A stretch of 64,000 bases of DNA from the NCBI GenBank assembly GCA_039602395.1, contig JBCNJP010000020.1, positions 23,600,483-23,664,482 of the forward strand. Direction: 5' to 3'. Position 1 is the stretch's first letter. Every line of letters begins with the position of its first letter. Origin of the DNA: Deinandra increscens subsp. villosa. Lineage: Eukaryota; Streptophyta; Magnoliopsida; Asterales; Asteraceae. Made by a program: the position numbers and the translations under genes. A model generated the notes under the pieces. That model did not search any database. It worked only from the letters and a program-made list of their open reading frames with translations, and was not told the origin of the DNA. Shown piece after piece: positions 32,503-44,299 of this stretch.

Positions 32503-35500
32503 TTAGCCTCCAACACCTAACATCTTGAGGCAAAATACAAACTTGTTGACTGGCACACATTTAGTCAACATGTCTGCCTCATTCTCCTTAGTGTCAATAT
32601 ATCTTACCAACACTCTTTTAGAGGCAACAACTTCCCTAATGAAGTACAATTTAACATCTATATGCTTGCTTCTGCTGTGATAGACCTGATTCTTTGATAA
32701 CTGTATTGCACTCTTGTTATCACACCTTATCTCAGCAGTACCTATATTTAAGCCTAACTCCCTTGTGAACCCTGTAAGCCACATAGCTTCTTTCACTGCC
32801 TCAGTTAATGCAATGAACTCAGCTTCTGTAGTAGATAATGCTACTACAGGTTGAAGTGTAGACTTCCAACTAACCAAACCACCACACACCTTAAATGCAT
32901 AGCCTATAATTGACCTACCCTTATCCCTGTCTTTGGCAAAATCAGCATCTACAAAGCCATTTATCAAGCCCCTTTTATCACTATTTTTACCATAGACAAT
33001 ACCTAGTGATCTAGTTCCATTCAAATATCTCAAAATCCATTTAACAGCCTCCCAATGAACCTTACCAGAACAACTCAAAAACCTACTAACCACCCCTACA
33101 GCATAGCTAATGTCTGGCCTAGTGCACACCATCAAGAACATTAAGCTACCAACAACACTTGCATAGGGTACCTTAGCCATATATGCCTGCTCTTGTTCAT
33201 TCTTGGGACTGTCTTGCTTAGAAAGCTTGAAATGAGGTCCCATAGGTGTAGAAACAATCTTTGAAGTTACCATTCCATAATTCTCCAATACCTTTGACAG
33301 ATATGCCTCTTGAGTCAACTTTACTATTCCTTGGCTTCTATCCCTCTTCACCTCCATTCCAATGATCTTCCTAGCCTCACCAAGTTCCTTCATTTCAAAC
33401 TCTAGCATGAGCATCCTCTTAGTAGCTTCAATTTCAGACCTGTCCCTGCATGCTACAAGCATATCATCAACATAAAGCAACAAATAAACAAATGAATTTA
33501 CCTTGTACTCCCTGAAATAAACACATGGGTCATATGAGCTCCTGCAGAATCCCTGTTTGATCATGTAATCATCAAATCTCTTGTACCACATCCTAGGAGA
33601 TTGTTTTAAGCCATAAAGTGATCTCTTCAACCAACACACCTTCTTCTCCTGGCCTCTCACAACATACCCATCAGGTTGATTCATGTAGATTCTTTCCTCT
33701 AAATTGCCATGCAAGAAGGCTGTTTTAACATCTAGTTGTTCCAACTCCATGTCATTCATAGCTACCATAGTCATCAATATTCTAATTGATGTATGTTTAA
33801 CAACAGGAGAAAAAATTTCATTGTAATCTATTCCTTCCTGTTGTGTAAACCCTTTGGCAACCAACCTAGCCTTATATCTAGGTGGTTCACTTGCTGTCAA
33901 TCCTTCTTTAAGCTTGAATAGCCACTTGCATTTTACAAGTTTCTGATTCTTTGGAGCATCAACCAATACCCAAGTCTTGTTCTTCATTAGAGAATTCATT
34001 TCTTCATCCATTGCTTCTTTCCACTGCTTCTTATGAGAAGAAGTTAGTGCTTCTTCTACACTGACAGGTTCCACAACACTTTCCATGGCTGCAACATTGA
34101 ATACAAATGCTGCAAGGTCATGGTCATCTCTAAATCTGATGGGAACAACTTTCTCCCTTCTATTCCGATCTCTTGCAATAGAATAAGTGTTGTTCCTACC
34201 ACCTGAATTCATAGTTTCACCTGGTGAAGATTCCTTGCTACTATTACCAGTAGATCTATCAAGACGACTACCTTGATCATTCACCCCTGAGCTACTATGA
34301 AGACTCTCTTCTGGGCTAGCCACTTGATAGTACTCATCCTCACCATCATTTTCACTGTTATGCTGTGACTCCACCTCATTATCATCACCCTGGTTCCCTG
34401 AGTTAATGTCCTCCACCTCAAATTGAACATTACCTTTCTTTGGTTTTTCTGCTGAACCTCTATCCTTCCCTGGATGTAATAACTCATTGTAGAAAACTTC
34501 TTCATTGAAGATTACATCTCTACTAATAACCACCTTTTGTTCTCCTGGTGTCAATTTCCACAATCTGTATCCTTTAACACCTTCAGGATAGCCCAACATA
34601 ACACACTTATCAGCTCTGGGATCCAACTTACCTTGTTTATTATGAGCATAAGCCAAACTTCCAAATACTCTCAGATGACTTATATCAGGTTTCCTACCAC
34701 TCCACATTTCTATAGGAGTTTCCATCTGAATTGCAGATGAAGGTGTTCTATTTATGAGATAAGCAGCTGTACTTAATGCTTCTCCCCAAAATCTCTTGGG
34801 CATTCCTGCATTTAAAAGAAGACATCTAACCTTTTCAAGTAAAGTCCTATTCATCCTCTCAGCTAAACCATTTTGCTGAGGGGTATAGGCAACAGTCTTA
34901 TGCCTGCTTATTCCTCTAATTCTACACCAATCATCAAATTCTTTATTACAGAATTCCAATCCATTATCTGTTCTCAGTTTCTTAACTTGGCTATCAGTTT
35001 GCTTTTCCACTAAACATACCCATTCTTTGAACTTATGAAATGTCTCAGCTTTGTTCTTCAACAAGAACACCCATACTCTTCTGCTATAATCATCTATAAC
35101 AGATAAAAAATATGTAGCTCCACCTAATGACTGATGCTTAGTAGGTCCCCATAAGTCAGCATGTATATACTCTAAAATCCTACTAGAGTAATGTATACCC
35201 TTTCCAAACTTGATTCTATGTGACTTTCCTAAGACACAGTTTTCACAGAATCCTGGATCACTATCTTTCAGACCTGTTATAATACCTTGTGAACTTAACT
35301 CACTCAACCCTTGTTTGCTAGTATGAGCTAATCTCATGTGCCAAAGTTTAGCCTTACTCACTCCCTTAGACTCTGTGCTATGAGCTACATTAACAGTTGC
35401 TTCACCATCTAGGAAATAAATGTTGTTTCCCATTCTTGTACCTGATAAAACAACTAAATTCCCTCTACACACTTTGGCTCTACCATTCCTCAAACTTACA

Positions 35501-36615
35501 TGGTAACCATCACTTTCTAAGGTTCCAAGAGAAATAAGACTTCTTTTTAGTTCAGGTATGTACCTAACATTCTTCAAAGTGATCTCATTACCACCTGTCA
35601 TTCTAAGACATACTGTGCCTATTCCTACAATGTCACATGGCCTATCATCACCTAACTGCACCACACCAGTCTTTTGAATTTTCAATTCTTGAAACACTTC
35701 TTTCAATGGAGTCATATGGAAAGAGCATCCAGAGTCCAAGATCCAGTTACATGTCATATTACTCCCTAATGTAACAGCTAATACCTCAGCACTCTCATAG
35801 CCATCACTCTCCACATCTGTATTGTAACTAACATTCCTAGGATTACCATTGTTCTTATTCATCCAATCATTCCTAGAGTTTGATTTCCTATCAGGACAAT
35901 CTTTCTTTAAATGTTTCTCTGATTGACAAATAAAACACTTCCTCTTAAACCTTGATTTAGACCTATTTCCATTTCTTTTCTTCCCAAACTGTGACTCTCT
36001 AGACTCAGTTCTACCTCTAACAAACAAACCCTCAGATTGTTCCTTGACCTCTATCTTCTTCTTTAACTCCTTAGAGTTAAGAGCAGCTAGAACTTCTTCC
36101 ATATCAAGAGTTTCCCTACCATACATAAGAGTATCTACAAAATGTTCTAGAGATGAGGGTAAAGAAGTAAGAAATATAATAGCCTGGTCCTCATCATCTA
36201 ACTTGACCTCTATGTTTTCTAAATCAAGAATCAACTTATTGAAATCATCAGTGTGCTGTTCTAAAGTTTTCCCTGGTGTCATCTGAAATGTATATAACTT
36301 TTTCTTCAAATATAGCCTATTTGCTAATGATTTAGTCATGTACAAACTTTCTAATTTTAACCAAATACCTGCCGCACTGGTTTCTTTTGATACCTCTCTC
36401 AGCACCTTGTCTCCCAGACTCAGAATGATGGCACTATGAGCTTTAGCACAAGTATCATCCCAATCTGCTTCCTCAACATCATCTGGTCTATTATCTTCAT
36501 CGGCTAACGCTTCTGCAACTCCTTGATACACCAAGAATGCTCGCATTTTAACCCTCCATAGACCAAAATCATTTTTCCCATCGAACTTCTCGATTTCATA
36601 TTTGGCAGTCACCAT
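32503..36615 (-). CDS. Copia gag-pol polyprotein, complete 1370 aa
   Basis: One uninterrupted frame carries the full copia order. A gag region starts with FDGKNDFGLWRVKMRAF. A CCHC knuckle at C227-C240 (CFICQSEKHLKKDC) follows, then a protease with DSGCS (D294). Next is the integrase with an H-H-C-C zinc finger (LWHMRLAH, FCENC) and a D-D-35-E triad (D487, D550, E586). The reverse transcriptase has YVDD (1048-1051), and an RNase H contains STTEAEFIAL. Order integrase before RT defines Ty1/copia. Wording of gag is close to the Tnt1/Tork group (inference). No stop, frameshift or lost catalytic residue was seen, so the protein should be functional if expressed. Frames on the plus strand here are shadows. 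Confidence 0.97.
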   Translation of the reverse strand: MVTAKYEIEKFDGKNDFGLWRVKMRAFLVYQGVAEALADEDNRPDDVEEADWDDTCAKAHSAIILSLGDKVLREVSKETSAAGIWLKLESLYMTKSLANRLYLKKKLYTFQMTPGKTLEQHTDDFNKLILDLENIEVKLDDEDQAIIFLTSLPSSLEHFVDTLMYGRETLDMEEVLAALNSKELKKKIEVKEQSEGLFVRGRTESRESQFGKKRNGNRSKSRFKRKCFICQSEKHLKKDCPDRKSNSRNDWMNKNNGNPRNVSYNTDVESDGYESAEVLAVTLGSNMTCNWILDSGCSFHMTPLKEVFQELKIQKTGVVQLGDDRPCDIVGIGTVCLRMTGGNEITLKNVRYIPELKRSLISLGTLESDGYHVSLRNGRAKVCRGNLVVLSGTRMGNNIYFLDGEATVNVAHSTESKGVSKAKLWHMRLAHTSKQGLSELSSQGIITGLKDSDPGFCENCVLGKSHRIKFGKGIHYSSRILEYIHADLWGPTKHQSLGGATYFLSVIDDYSRRVWVFLLKNKAETFHKFKEWVCLVEKQTDSQVKKLRTDNGLEFCNKEFDDWCRIRGISRHKTVAYTPQQNGLAERMNRTLLEKVRCLLLNAGMPKRFWGEALSTAAYLINRTPSSAIQMETPIEMWSGRKPDISHLRVFGSLAYAHNKQGKLDPRADKCVMLGYPEGVKGYRLWKLTPGEQKVVISRDVIFNEEVFYNELLHPGKDRGSAEKPKKGNVQFEVEDINSGNQGDDNEVESQHNSENDGEDEYYQVASPEESLHSSSGVNDQGSRLDRSTGNSSKESSPGETMNSGGRNNTYSIARDRNRREKVVPIRFRDDHDLAAFVFNVAAMESVVEPVSVEEALTSSHKKQWKEAMDEEMNSLMKNKTWVLVDAPKNQKLVKCKWLFKLKEGLTASEPPRYKARLVAKGFTQQEGIDYNEIFSPVVKHTSIRILMTMVAMNDMELEQLDVKTAFLHGNLEERIYMNQPDGYVVRGQEKKVCWLKRSLYGLKQSPRMWYKRFDDYMIKQGFCRSSYDPCVYFREYKVNSFVYLLLYVDDMLVACRDRSEIEATKRMLMLEFEMKELGEARKIIGMEVKRDRSQGIVKLTQEAYLSKVLENYGMVTSKIVSTPMGPHFKLSKQDSPKNEQEQAYMAKVPYASVVGSLMFLMVCTRPDISYAVGVVSRFLSCSGKVHWEAVKWILRYLNGTRSLGIVYGKNSDKRGLINGFVDADFAKDRDKGRSIIGYAFKVCGGLVSWKSTLQPVVALSTTEAEFIALTEAVKEAMWLTGFTRELGLNIGTAEIRCDNKSAIQLSKNQVYHSRSKHIDVKLYFIREVVASKRVLVRYIDTKENEADMLTKCVPVNKFVFCLKMLGVGG

Positions 36616-36688
36616 CTTGAATCAACTCCTTGATTCTTCTGCACTCAGTTCTTCGATTCAACGATTCATCACATCAAGAGCAAACGAG

Positions 36689-36700
36689 GCTCTGATACCA
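36689..36700 (-). other. Primer-binding site (initiator tRNA-Met)
   Basis: TGGTATCAGAGC on the minus strand, two bases after the 5' LTR, matches the 3' end of plant initiator tRNA-Met, the usual copia primer. Confidence 0.9.
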
Positions 36701-36702
36701 AT

Positions 36703-37089
36703 TGTAGAATTGAAAATCATATGCGGAAACAATCAATTCAACTCAACGAATATGAAATCAAAGAACCAGAATATCGATTATACTTGAGAAAGTCAAGAAC
36801 GAACAAAGTAATGAAATAGAAATCAAATACTACAGACTTAATCGGAATGAACGAAACAAGAACAACCTAACAAGAATTGAAAAATGATGAACTATCTCTC
36901 CGATCCCCAAATCGGCAGCTGATCACACTGCTTTATACGCTCCTAACGGTCATTAACTAATCTTCTCACTGATTAGAGAATCAGGCCCTCCAACTTTAGG
37001 ATTTGACAATAATAACCCGTAACTTGTAAGAAACAAGTATTGACAATATTAGTCCCTGTAACTTTGAACATGTGAAATTATACCCAACA
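36703..37089 (-). repeat. 5' LTR of the intact copia element
   Basis: 387 bp, identical by eye to 31866-32252; followed on the minus strand by the primer-binding site. Confidence 0.97.
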
Positions 37090-37094
37090 AGTTT

Positions 37095-38853
37095 AAATGA
37101 AAATGACCCAATTAAAATGATAAAGCTTGAGAGCTACTAGTCTTTTTTGTATTTTATTAGAAATTGATTACTCTAAATAGACCGGGGAAAAAGCTTCTTT
37201 ACTCAAATGAGAAACCTTTTAACTTATTATCTTTGTAGTATAAATGATTTTAATAAGTCCTACTAATTCAAAAACACGTTTTCCTTAATTGGAGGCCATT
37301 ACAATTTAACTAAATCTTTTAGCAAATTAAAGTAATATGATTTAGGGAAGAGAATTGACTAATATCTTTTTATAGTTTTATTATAGTTTTATGCCTATAT
37401 TATAAATAGAAAAAGTAAATATGCGGTTATTACACATTTAAATTATGTGTGAAACTAATAAAAAAATACGTCGTTTTTAATTACAAACTACTTGATCTTA
37501 ATTTGAAAATAGAATACTAAAATAATACAATTTTAATTGTTTTTTATAATTAGATGTGTAATTAATCTACTTTCCAAATTTAGATATGCTATTAGTTAAA
37601 ATGACTAGTTAAAACGACGTAGCTTTAATTGTTTCACATCTACCTTAACTTGCGTAACATAAACCTAGAAAAAAAATTAAGATTTCCTAACAAAAGAAAT
37701 ACTGTAGTTTAAAAAAAATAATAAAAAATACTGTAGTTCTTTTATTCGTTTAAAAAATTTAACTCTACACTCACAAATTTTACTTTAAAATTTAAATTTA
37801 TTTGTCCATACCATTTCAAGTAGACACTTTTTTCTATGCACGTCAATTAGGGTTTAGTTATACTTAGCATCTCCAATCTTCTCCGATCTGATTTCACACC
37901 GTCTACAAATAAGGTCGTTTTAAAGATATGGCTAAATCGGCCTTTAGAAACCGGATACTTGTCCAAACATTCTTTTGAAATCTATTTTGTATATTTTAGG
38001 GTTGATGTTAACGCCTGCGAGTATCCGTTTGACATATATTTTTTACATCCTAATTTGATTCTTGTCCAACATTTAACAAATTACGATGATCACAAAGTGA
38101 TTTGATAAGAAAAAGGTAACATGTTTACTAAACTTACCAAGAAATGTTCATATCAACAAATATACCTCTTATAAATCACAGTGGAAGGTTCATTATAGAA
38201 CCATAAAAAATGTAAAACTAGAAAACCCTTTTGGATTCTTGGATATGTACATCTAACGGCTCTGATTAAAAAACAACTCTTTAAAATTTTTTTCTTCCTC
38301 TCTTCAGTATATTTTGCATGCGAAATAAAGTTATTTCACATGCCAAATAAAGTTATTTCGTATGCGAATTAGAGTAATTTTATATGTGAAATAAAATGTA
38401 TAATTTTCTTTTTTAGATTATGAAGCTCCACAGTCCACATATATACACCATGTCACAAAATTGTTGTGAAACATGTCTATGTCCCTCCCTATAAATCCAT
38501 GATGATGTAGATATTCCCTTAAATTATAAGTAGGAGTTGATCTTCAACAAAAGGCCATACTCCTCCACCGTGTTATCCTTGGTGACTATTACATCAACTC
38601 GTAATCAACACTCACACTTATGCGTATATTCATCAAGACTCAGATCTCACCGGAGAAGCATGCATAGTTTGAAGAATACAAGAAAGAAGATCACATGAAT
38701 GTGTTACCTTTGCGTATCAGATCCTCAAAAACTGAACTCCATTGTTACGTCGAAGAAGAATGTAGCATACCTGTCAAGAGTACTATACACGAAGACTTGG
38801 ATTGAAAAGTTGGAAATTTGGAGAAAATATGATTATCATGACCCAAAACGGAT
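37095..38853. other. Intergenic DNA between the two LTR elements
   Basis: Very AT-rich. TATGCGAA(T/A)TA- and TTATTTC(A/G)-type short repeats occur near 38.32-38.39 kb. The 60-codon frame starting at 38699 runs into the LTR at 38859 and is not a convincing gene. Confidence 0.55.
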
Positions 38854-38858
38854 CCTCA

Positions 38859-39686
38859 TGTTGGAAAATGTGTGTGAATGAGATGTTTATCTCAAAAGAA
38901 TGTTTGTTCAAGTTTGGAAAATGTGATGTGAGCTATCCCACATTGGTGTGGGAACAAAAGGTGAATTGGTTTATAAGGATAAACCTCAAAGCTCTAGATA
39001 TCACTTGTGTCATGTTTTACTCTAGCTCATACCCTCGCGCAGGGGGGGGGGGTGCAAAAAAATGGCTAATCGGGTCGAAATTCTGAACTCGTGCCCGCGC
39101 GACCTGCGGACACGAATGCAGCTCCGAAACATGTGTCCGTGGACGACACGTTTTTGTTAATTTTTGAACCATTTTTAAGATGATTCTAGAAATGACTTTT
39201 GGCTTTCCAAACCTGATCATTCATTACGGATTAATGGACATAAATCGATCATTCATTACTGGTTAATGATGTTCACTTCGTATGCCCAGTTTACGTGTAT
39301 AAGAACACGAGTTGTGGGCAGAAAGAAGACACAGAAAAATTGCATTCCAACGCTGTGCTGCTGCTGATGATCTCTGTCTACAGCTTCATTCCGGTCTCGT
39401 TTCAGGCAAGTATTCTCGTCCGGCTGTACACACAGTTTTGAACCGGTGTACCCTGGGAACAGACGTCGAATCTGTTTAAGGGAATTGTGTCAAACACAAG
39501 CCCGGTTCCTTTCGTTTTGTTTCTGTGTTCTTCAGGTTTTGCAGGGACTGATAGAGTTGCTGTTCGTGATCATACTTCCGTATCTTGATCGTCGGTTCGG
39601 TTAGACTTTCATTTATTTTATATTCTTGTGAAATGCTTATGGTTGTATAACGATTGTCATAATCGTTTTACGCATAAATTCCAACA
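38859..39686 (+). repeat. 5' LTR of the coding-dead copia element
   Basis: TGTTGGAAAAT...ATTCCAACA, 828 bp, identical by eye to 44300-45127. The start and end form the short inverted repeat TGTTGGAA/TTCCAACA. The 94-, 78- and 67-codon frames repeated in both LTRs are not genes. Confidence 0.96.
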
Positions 39687-39994
39687 AACTTAAACAGATT
39701 CTTAGATTGTGAAGCAATCTCTGATTTCTTGATTTATACTATTGTGGTATAAAAACGTTTTATGAATGTTATTGGAGAATGGTTTTAAATTCACATATTG
39801 TGTACAATTTGTTTAAAATGTTTTAATCTCCAATTTTGTTCGTTCGTGGCTCGAACGTGGGTTTTGAATCTGGACAATTTATACCGAACGTATAAATGAT
39901 TTATAAAGATTATTGTCCAACATGAGTGCTACAAATAACGAAGTTTTAAAAACCGAACTTTATGTAAAGATTGTAATTAAACCATGTGTTGATG

Positions 39995-40070
39995 ATATAA
40001 TTAAGAACGTGTCTTGATGATGTAAATAAGAACGTGTCTTGATGATGTAATTAAGAACGTGTCTTAATGT
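39995..40070. repeat. Three tandem copies of a 26-bp unit
   Basis: AAGAACGTGTCTTGATGATG recurs three times in a row, the last copy diverging, in the leader of the coding-dead element. Confidence 0.85.
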
Positions 40071-40332
40071 GATGGTGATGACCATTGTTAATTTAGTATT
40101 TTATTATTATTTATTAATAAAAGGGTTTTTGCTCTATTATGTTTACAACCCTTGTAACGGGTCATCACAAGAATTTAACAAGGTGTTAAATTTCGTTGAA
40201 TCTCATTGCTAATCTTGTGATAAATAGCAATTGAGAAAAACAACTTGGTGTTGTTTTCAAATTTATTTAGTTAAAGTCTATCTATATAAAATATAGATGT
40301 ATAACAACTTGGTGTTGTTTCTTTGAGCAGAT

Positions 40333-40890
40333 TTGTTCAAAATGAAACGAGGACATGAAGAGATAAGTACGTGGAGTGCCACTGAGGGAGTACCTCAAGA
40401 TAGGACTCACGGAAATATCTTAGGATTCACTCCTTCAATGTCAGGAATGACTCGAGTGATTACCTGCCGAGGGTGGTTCATAATGTCTGGAGCAACAATT
40501 CATGCATGCTCTAGTCGTTATTCCTTTAAGGAATATCGTGCTGTCAAAAATCGCATAATGATGCTAGATGGCACTAAACACAAGGCAATTGGGATCGGGA
40601 CTGTATAATTAAAAGTGTCTACAGGATGTACCCTTACCTTGGAAGATGTTTTCCATGTGCCTAGTATCAAGAAGAATGTTATCTCTGTGAGCAAGTTGAA
40701 TATCGATGGTTACTCGATATTATTTGCATCAACGAATTCGTGGAGAATGTTTCGTCATCAGAATTCGGTTAAGTTCCATGCGGTAGGAACTGTTGTAGGA
40801 GGACTACATCGCTTAACTCTTTGGAGTGATGTTAAAGAGGTCATCGAGATATCTGATGACGAGAGTGTTGGGGATAGCAACACTATATGA
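40333..40890 (+). pseudogene. Copia protease-region remnant with lost active-site Asp and an in-frame stop
   Basis: One frame, split by an in-frame TAA at 40606-40608. It reads WFIMSGATIHACSSRYSF where working copia proteases have (D)SGAT-H-C, so the catalytic Asp is replaced by Met. The downstream LEDVFHVPSIKKNVISVSKL matches the usual stretch between protease and integrase. The frame ends at 40890 and no integrase follows. Upstream gag is absent. Confidence 0.8.
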
Positions 40891-43019
40891 TTTTATGTTT
40901 TAATTAAATAAGACTTTATTTCGTTATGAAATAATTGGCTTAAATAAGACTTTGTTATGTTTTGGAATAAGTGTTTATGATTTATAGTTTGAAATTATTT
41001 TAATAAAATAATTTGTTGCTTTAATGTTTGAGATTTTTTCAATACAAACGTTTATTCAAATTATTTCCAATCTGATAGTGCAAGATGTCTATTGCACCTG
41101 TGAGTTAAATTAAACATGTAAATCATATATGTAACGCCCCACACAATGGTAGATGATAAAGTGTATTAAAATACACGAAATGGTATATCTTGTAGTGTTT
41201 ATGTGTTCAACATAATACGGATGCACAGTGTGAATTGTGAAGTATGAATGCAAGATTTGTTGTTATGGAGTACAATATATGGTATTGTAGATTATAAATC
41301 TTCGGAGATTTATGAAGGTCAAGTAGATGCGTCTACCACCTCAATGTTGTTGAACTATTTGATGACTTGGTCTTCATTTGGGAGAGTATCCTAAAATGAA
41401 TAGTTCTAGAAAACAAGGGATGATGCACCGCGTGTGCAATGGGTTGTTGAGTACATCTCAAAACCTAGTGAGTGTATCCTGGGTTTATTCATATTGGTTA
41501 TGAATGCACTCACCAAATTTAATCGAATTAATGCTCATGATGAGGCCTTCGAGTTTCATTGGTGTTTTGGATACGTACTTAAGGCAAATAGGTTATAATC
41601 CTAAAACCGAATAATAGGTTATGTATGGTTTTGTAACATACATATGAGACGTACACAATGTTATTGGTCTAGTCTCACGAATTTGTCTAAATGAATGTGT
41701 GAATGTGGGAAACGGATATTGTGATATCCATTGAGGCTGTGATGAATCAGAATGATGCATCTTCTGTTCACATGCTAACGTATTGCAGTCTAAAGCATGC
41801 TAGACTAGCACTTGGTTGATTGTGATGCTCTGTTGAGATTAATCAACTATAACATTCAAGACACACATGAACACAATACTCGTTTTGTGTATAGACAAAT
41901 TTCAAATGTAATCTACATTCGGTTTAAGGAACAAGATATAAACTATGGAAAACTTGAATGACTAGATCATTAAAGTTGATATTACCTAGTTTTCGATGCC
42001 TATAGCAATTTGATTTCTTCCGGACCACTGGTTCTTTCGAACAGGTTGTTCCGGACTTGTGTGGTCCTTCGGATAAGTTGTTCCGGAATCGTGAGGTTCT
42101 TCCGGAAAGGTGGTTCCGGACTCATGTGGGTCTTCCATAATTTCTAGAATTATGCTAGAGGTTAACTTAGAACTATTCTAAGTATGAGATGCTTGTGAGA
42201 ACATACTTATGGGAAAAGCATGTGTTGCTTACATCAACTCTAAAGCACTCGTGAGCTAATATATATAATGAGTTGAAGTTATGGACCGTAATGATACATT
42301 TATTATTCAAAGTGTGATAATAAGTGATGTCACATAAAGCTTATCAAAGTGCAGGCAATGTGGGGGGAGAGAGACCATTTGAGAAACAACCAGTGTGATG
42401 GTTGAAATGGCATAACCATAGAGAAAGGGAGAACCTTTCATCACCCTATTTGGATGTCATCCAATGACACTTAAATGTGGGGGTGGCTTGCATTTGATAT
42501 ATATTTTGGCAATAAGGATTGAAATCATATGACTAAGTGGAGTACACAATAGTCATAAGGATGTGTTCACCTTGGAAAGACTATAATGTGGTCACAAAGG
42601 GCACTTATTGCAAGATTAAGATTATAAATCTTGGCTGCAAATTATCTTGGTTGGTTTGATGAATTGTGGGAACCATCTAGTTTCTGATAACTGAGTGGTT
42701 GGCATCCCGGGGAAAGATCCACTAGCTCCCATGTAGATGATATGCTCACTGATGTAAGTAATGTCAAGACGTCTTGGATGCAAAGACATGGGAATGGCAA
42801 ATGTGGTTTTGGAAATTCAAAAACACATGAACTGAAAGTGGACTTGTTTAAAGTCAAACCCACTGTGTGGACTAAAATTCTTGAGAAGTTATGGGAATGG
42901 CAAATAGCTTTTGCAAATGGCTTTTGCAAATGACTCCAATGTGGCTAGAACTACAAACTGACGAGTGTCAGTATCTAGCTAAGAACAGAGGAGAGCATGT
43001 TTAGAGTACTCAAGAATTA
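40891..43019 (+). other. Non-coding interior of the coding-dead copia element
   Basis: About 2.1 kb sits where integrase and RT should be. No copia motif was found in any frame, only short random frames. A TTCCGGA minisatellite is at 42017-42137. The origin of this filler is unknown; it is also AT-rich. Confidence 0.7.
42017..42137. repeat. Minisatellite with TTCCGGA core, about 33-bp unit
   Basis: TTCCGGAC/TTCCGGAA words alternate with GGTTCTTC, AGGTTGTTCCGG and GTGTGGTC blocks; about four diverged units are visible. Confidence 0.75.
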
Positions 43020-43660
43020 TTGAGTCTGATGTATCTGATGAGTTGTACTAGACCAGACTTAGTATACGCTGTAAGCAAGCTAAGTAGATACACGAGTAAT
43101 CCAAGTTCAACTCATTGGAGTTGTGTGATTAGGTTACTTAGGTACCTAAGGTACACAAAGGAATACGGGTTGCACTATAACGAATATCCAGCAGTGATTA
43201 AAGGACATTGTGATCCAAGTTGGATATCTGATACGATATCTGACATGATATTTGATACGAATGATTCCAGAGCAAATTGGATATCTGATATGAACGAGTG
43301 AATATGTATTCACACTTGGAAGTGCAACCATGTCGTGGAAATTTTCAAAACAAAAGGTTATTGTAGATCCACGATGGAAGCTGAATTCATCGCTTTAGAT
43401 AAAGCTGGTGACGAGGCAGAATGGCTACGTCTATGGAGGATATACCAAGATGGCCTAAGCCGGCAACGGCCATATGTATACATTGTGATAGCCAATCGGC
43501 AATTGGCAGAGCTCATAGCACAATGTATATTGGTAAGAATAGACATATAAGACGTAGACATAATATGGTACGACAACTAATCTCTACTGAAATTATCACT
43601 GTTGACTATGTGAAGTCAAAGGATAATATTGCGGATCCGCTGACAAAAAGGCCTAAGTAG
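43020..43660 (+). pseudogene. Copia RT-end and RNase H remnant with frameshifts
   Basis: Pieces in different frames read SLMYLMSCTRPDLVYAVSKL, YTSNPSSTHW, STMEAEFIALDKAGDEAEWL, AICIHCDSQSAIGR and VDYVKSKDNIADPLTK. In that order they are the end of copia reverse transcriptase and RNase H. Changes of frame (near 43.30 and 43.42 kb) and a small local duplication of GGATATCTGATA-type sequence near 43.22-43.29 kb break it. Confidence 0.85.
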
Positions 43661-44290
43661 AGAGTTAGTTCGGAGGTCGTCCATGGGAATGGGACTGAAG
43701 CCCTTGAAAAATAAAGTTCATATGAAGGAAAACCTAACTCAGTTGACTGGAGATCCCAAGATCTGAGTTCAATAGGACAACCTAATTGTATGAACTGGTG
43801 AGGTCACTGTGGGGGGAAGAATTGATAAACCCACGCACTTTAAGAAGGGGATGTATAATTGGAATCAATACATCTCCTAGTCCATTCCTAAAAGTGACAA
43901 GTACGAGGTTAAGCCTATGGCTTTTAATGATTCAGCTGAGGCAGCCACACGTGGTGAATCACCTATGTGAGAGAGAAGTGGGGTCGCTTCGAAGGGTATT
44001 GAGTGGGGGCACAATACCTAAGAGCTCTCGCAGAACCAGGCTAATGTTCATGACCATAACGAACATAACTATGAGGACTTGATATTGTCAAGAAGGGTCT
44101 TGTGTGAAGCACATTGTCGCCTACACAAACGGCAGACGAGTTCAAAGGCATCACCGCCTACTCAGAGCCAGTAGACTAAGTGTGTTTCATGAGCGAAGGT
44201 TCAAAGGGTAACACCTACCTATCGTATGCAAGATTTGACTGTTGAAATTCGATCGGGATTAAGTTACTTCTGAGATCAACCTCCATTCAT

Positions 44291-44299
44291 GTGGGGGAT
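44291..44299 (+). other. Polypurine tract of the coding-dead copia element
   Basis: GTGGGGGAT directly before the right LTR. Confidence 0.75.

Larger units (their letters stand above)
31866..37089 (-). mobile_element. Intact Ty1/copia LTR retrotransposon (Tnt1/Tork-like), 5224 bp
   Basis: LTRs at 31866-32252 and 36703-37089 are each 387 bp and look identical base for base. The element is flanked by perfect AGTTT duplications (31861-31865, 37090-37094). In the minus orientation the 5' LTR (right) is followed by a primer site TGGTATCAGAGC, then one gag-pol ORF of 1370 codons, then a purine tract AAGGTGGAGAA before the 3' LTR. All parts needed for autonomous transposition are present. Identical LTRs mean a very recent insertion. 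Confidence 0.97.

Noticed and set aside
38802..39220. ORFs repeated at 38.8-39.2 kb and 44.3-44.66 kb
   Set aside because: They lie in the two identical LTRs and have no known domain.
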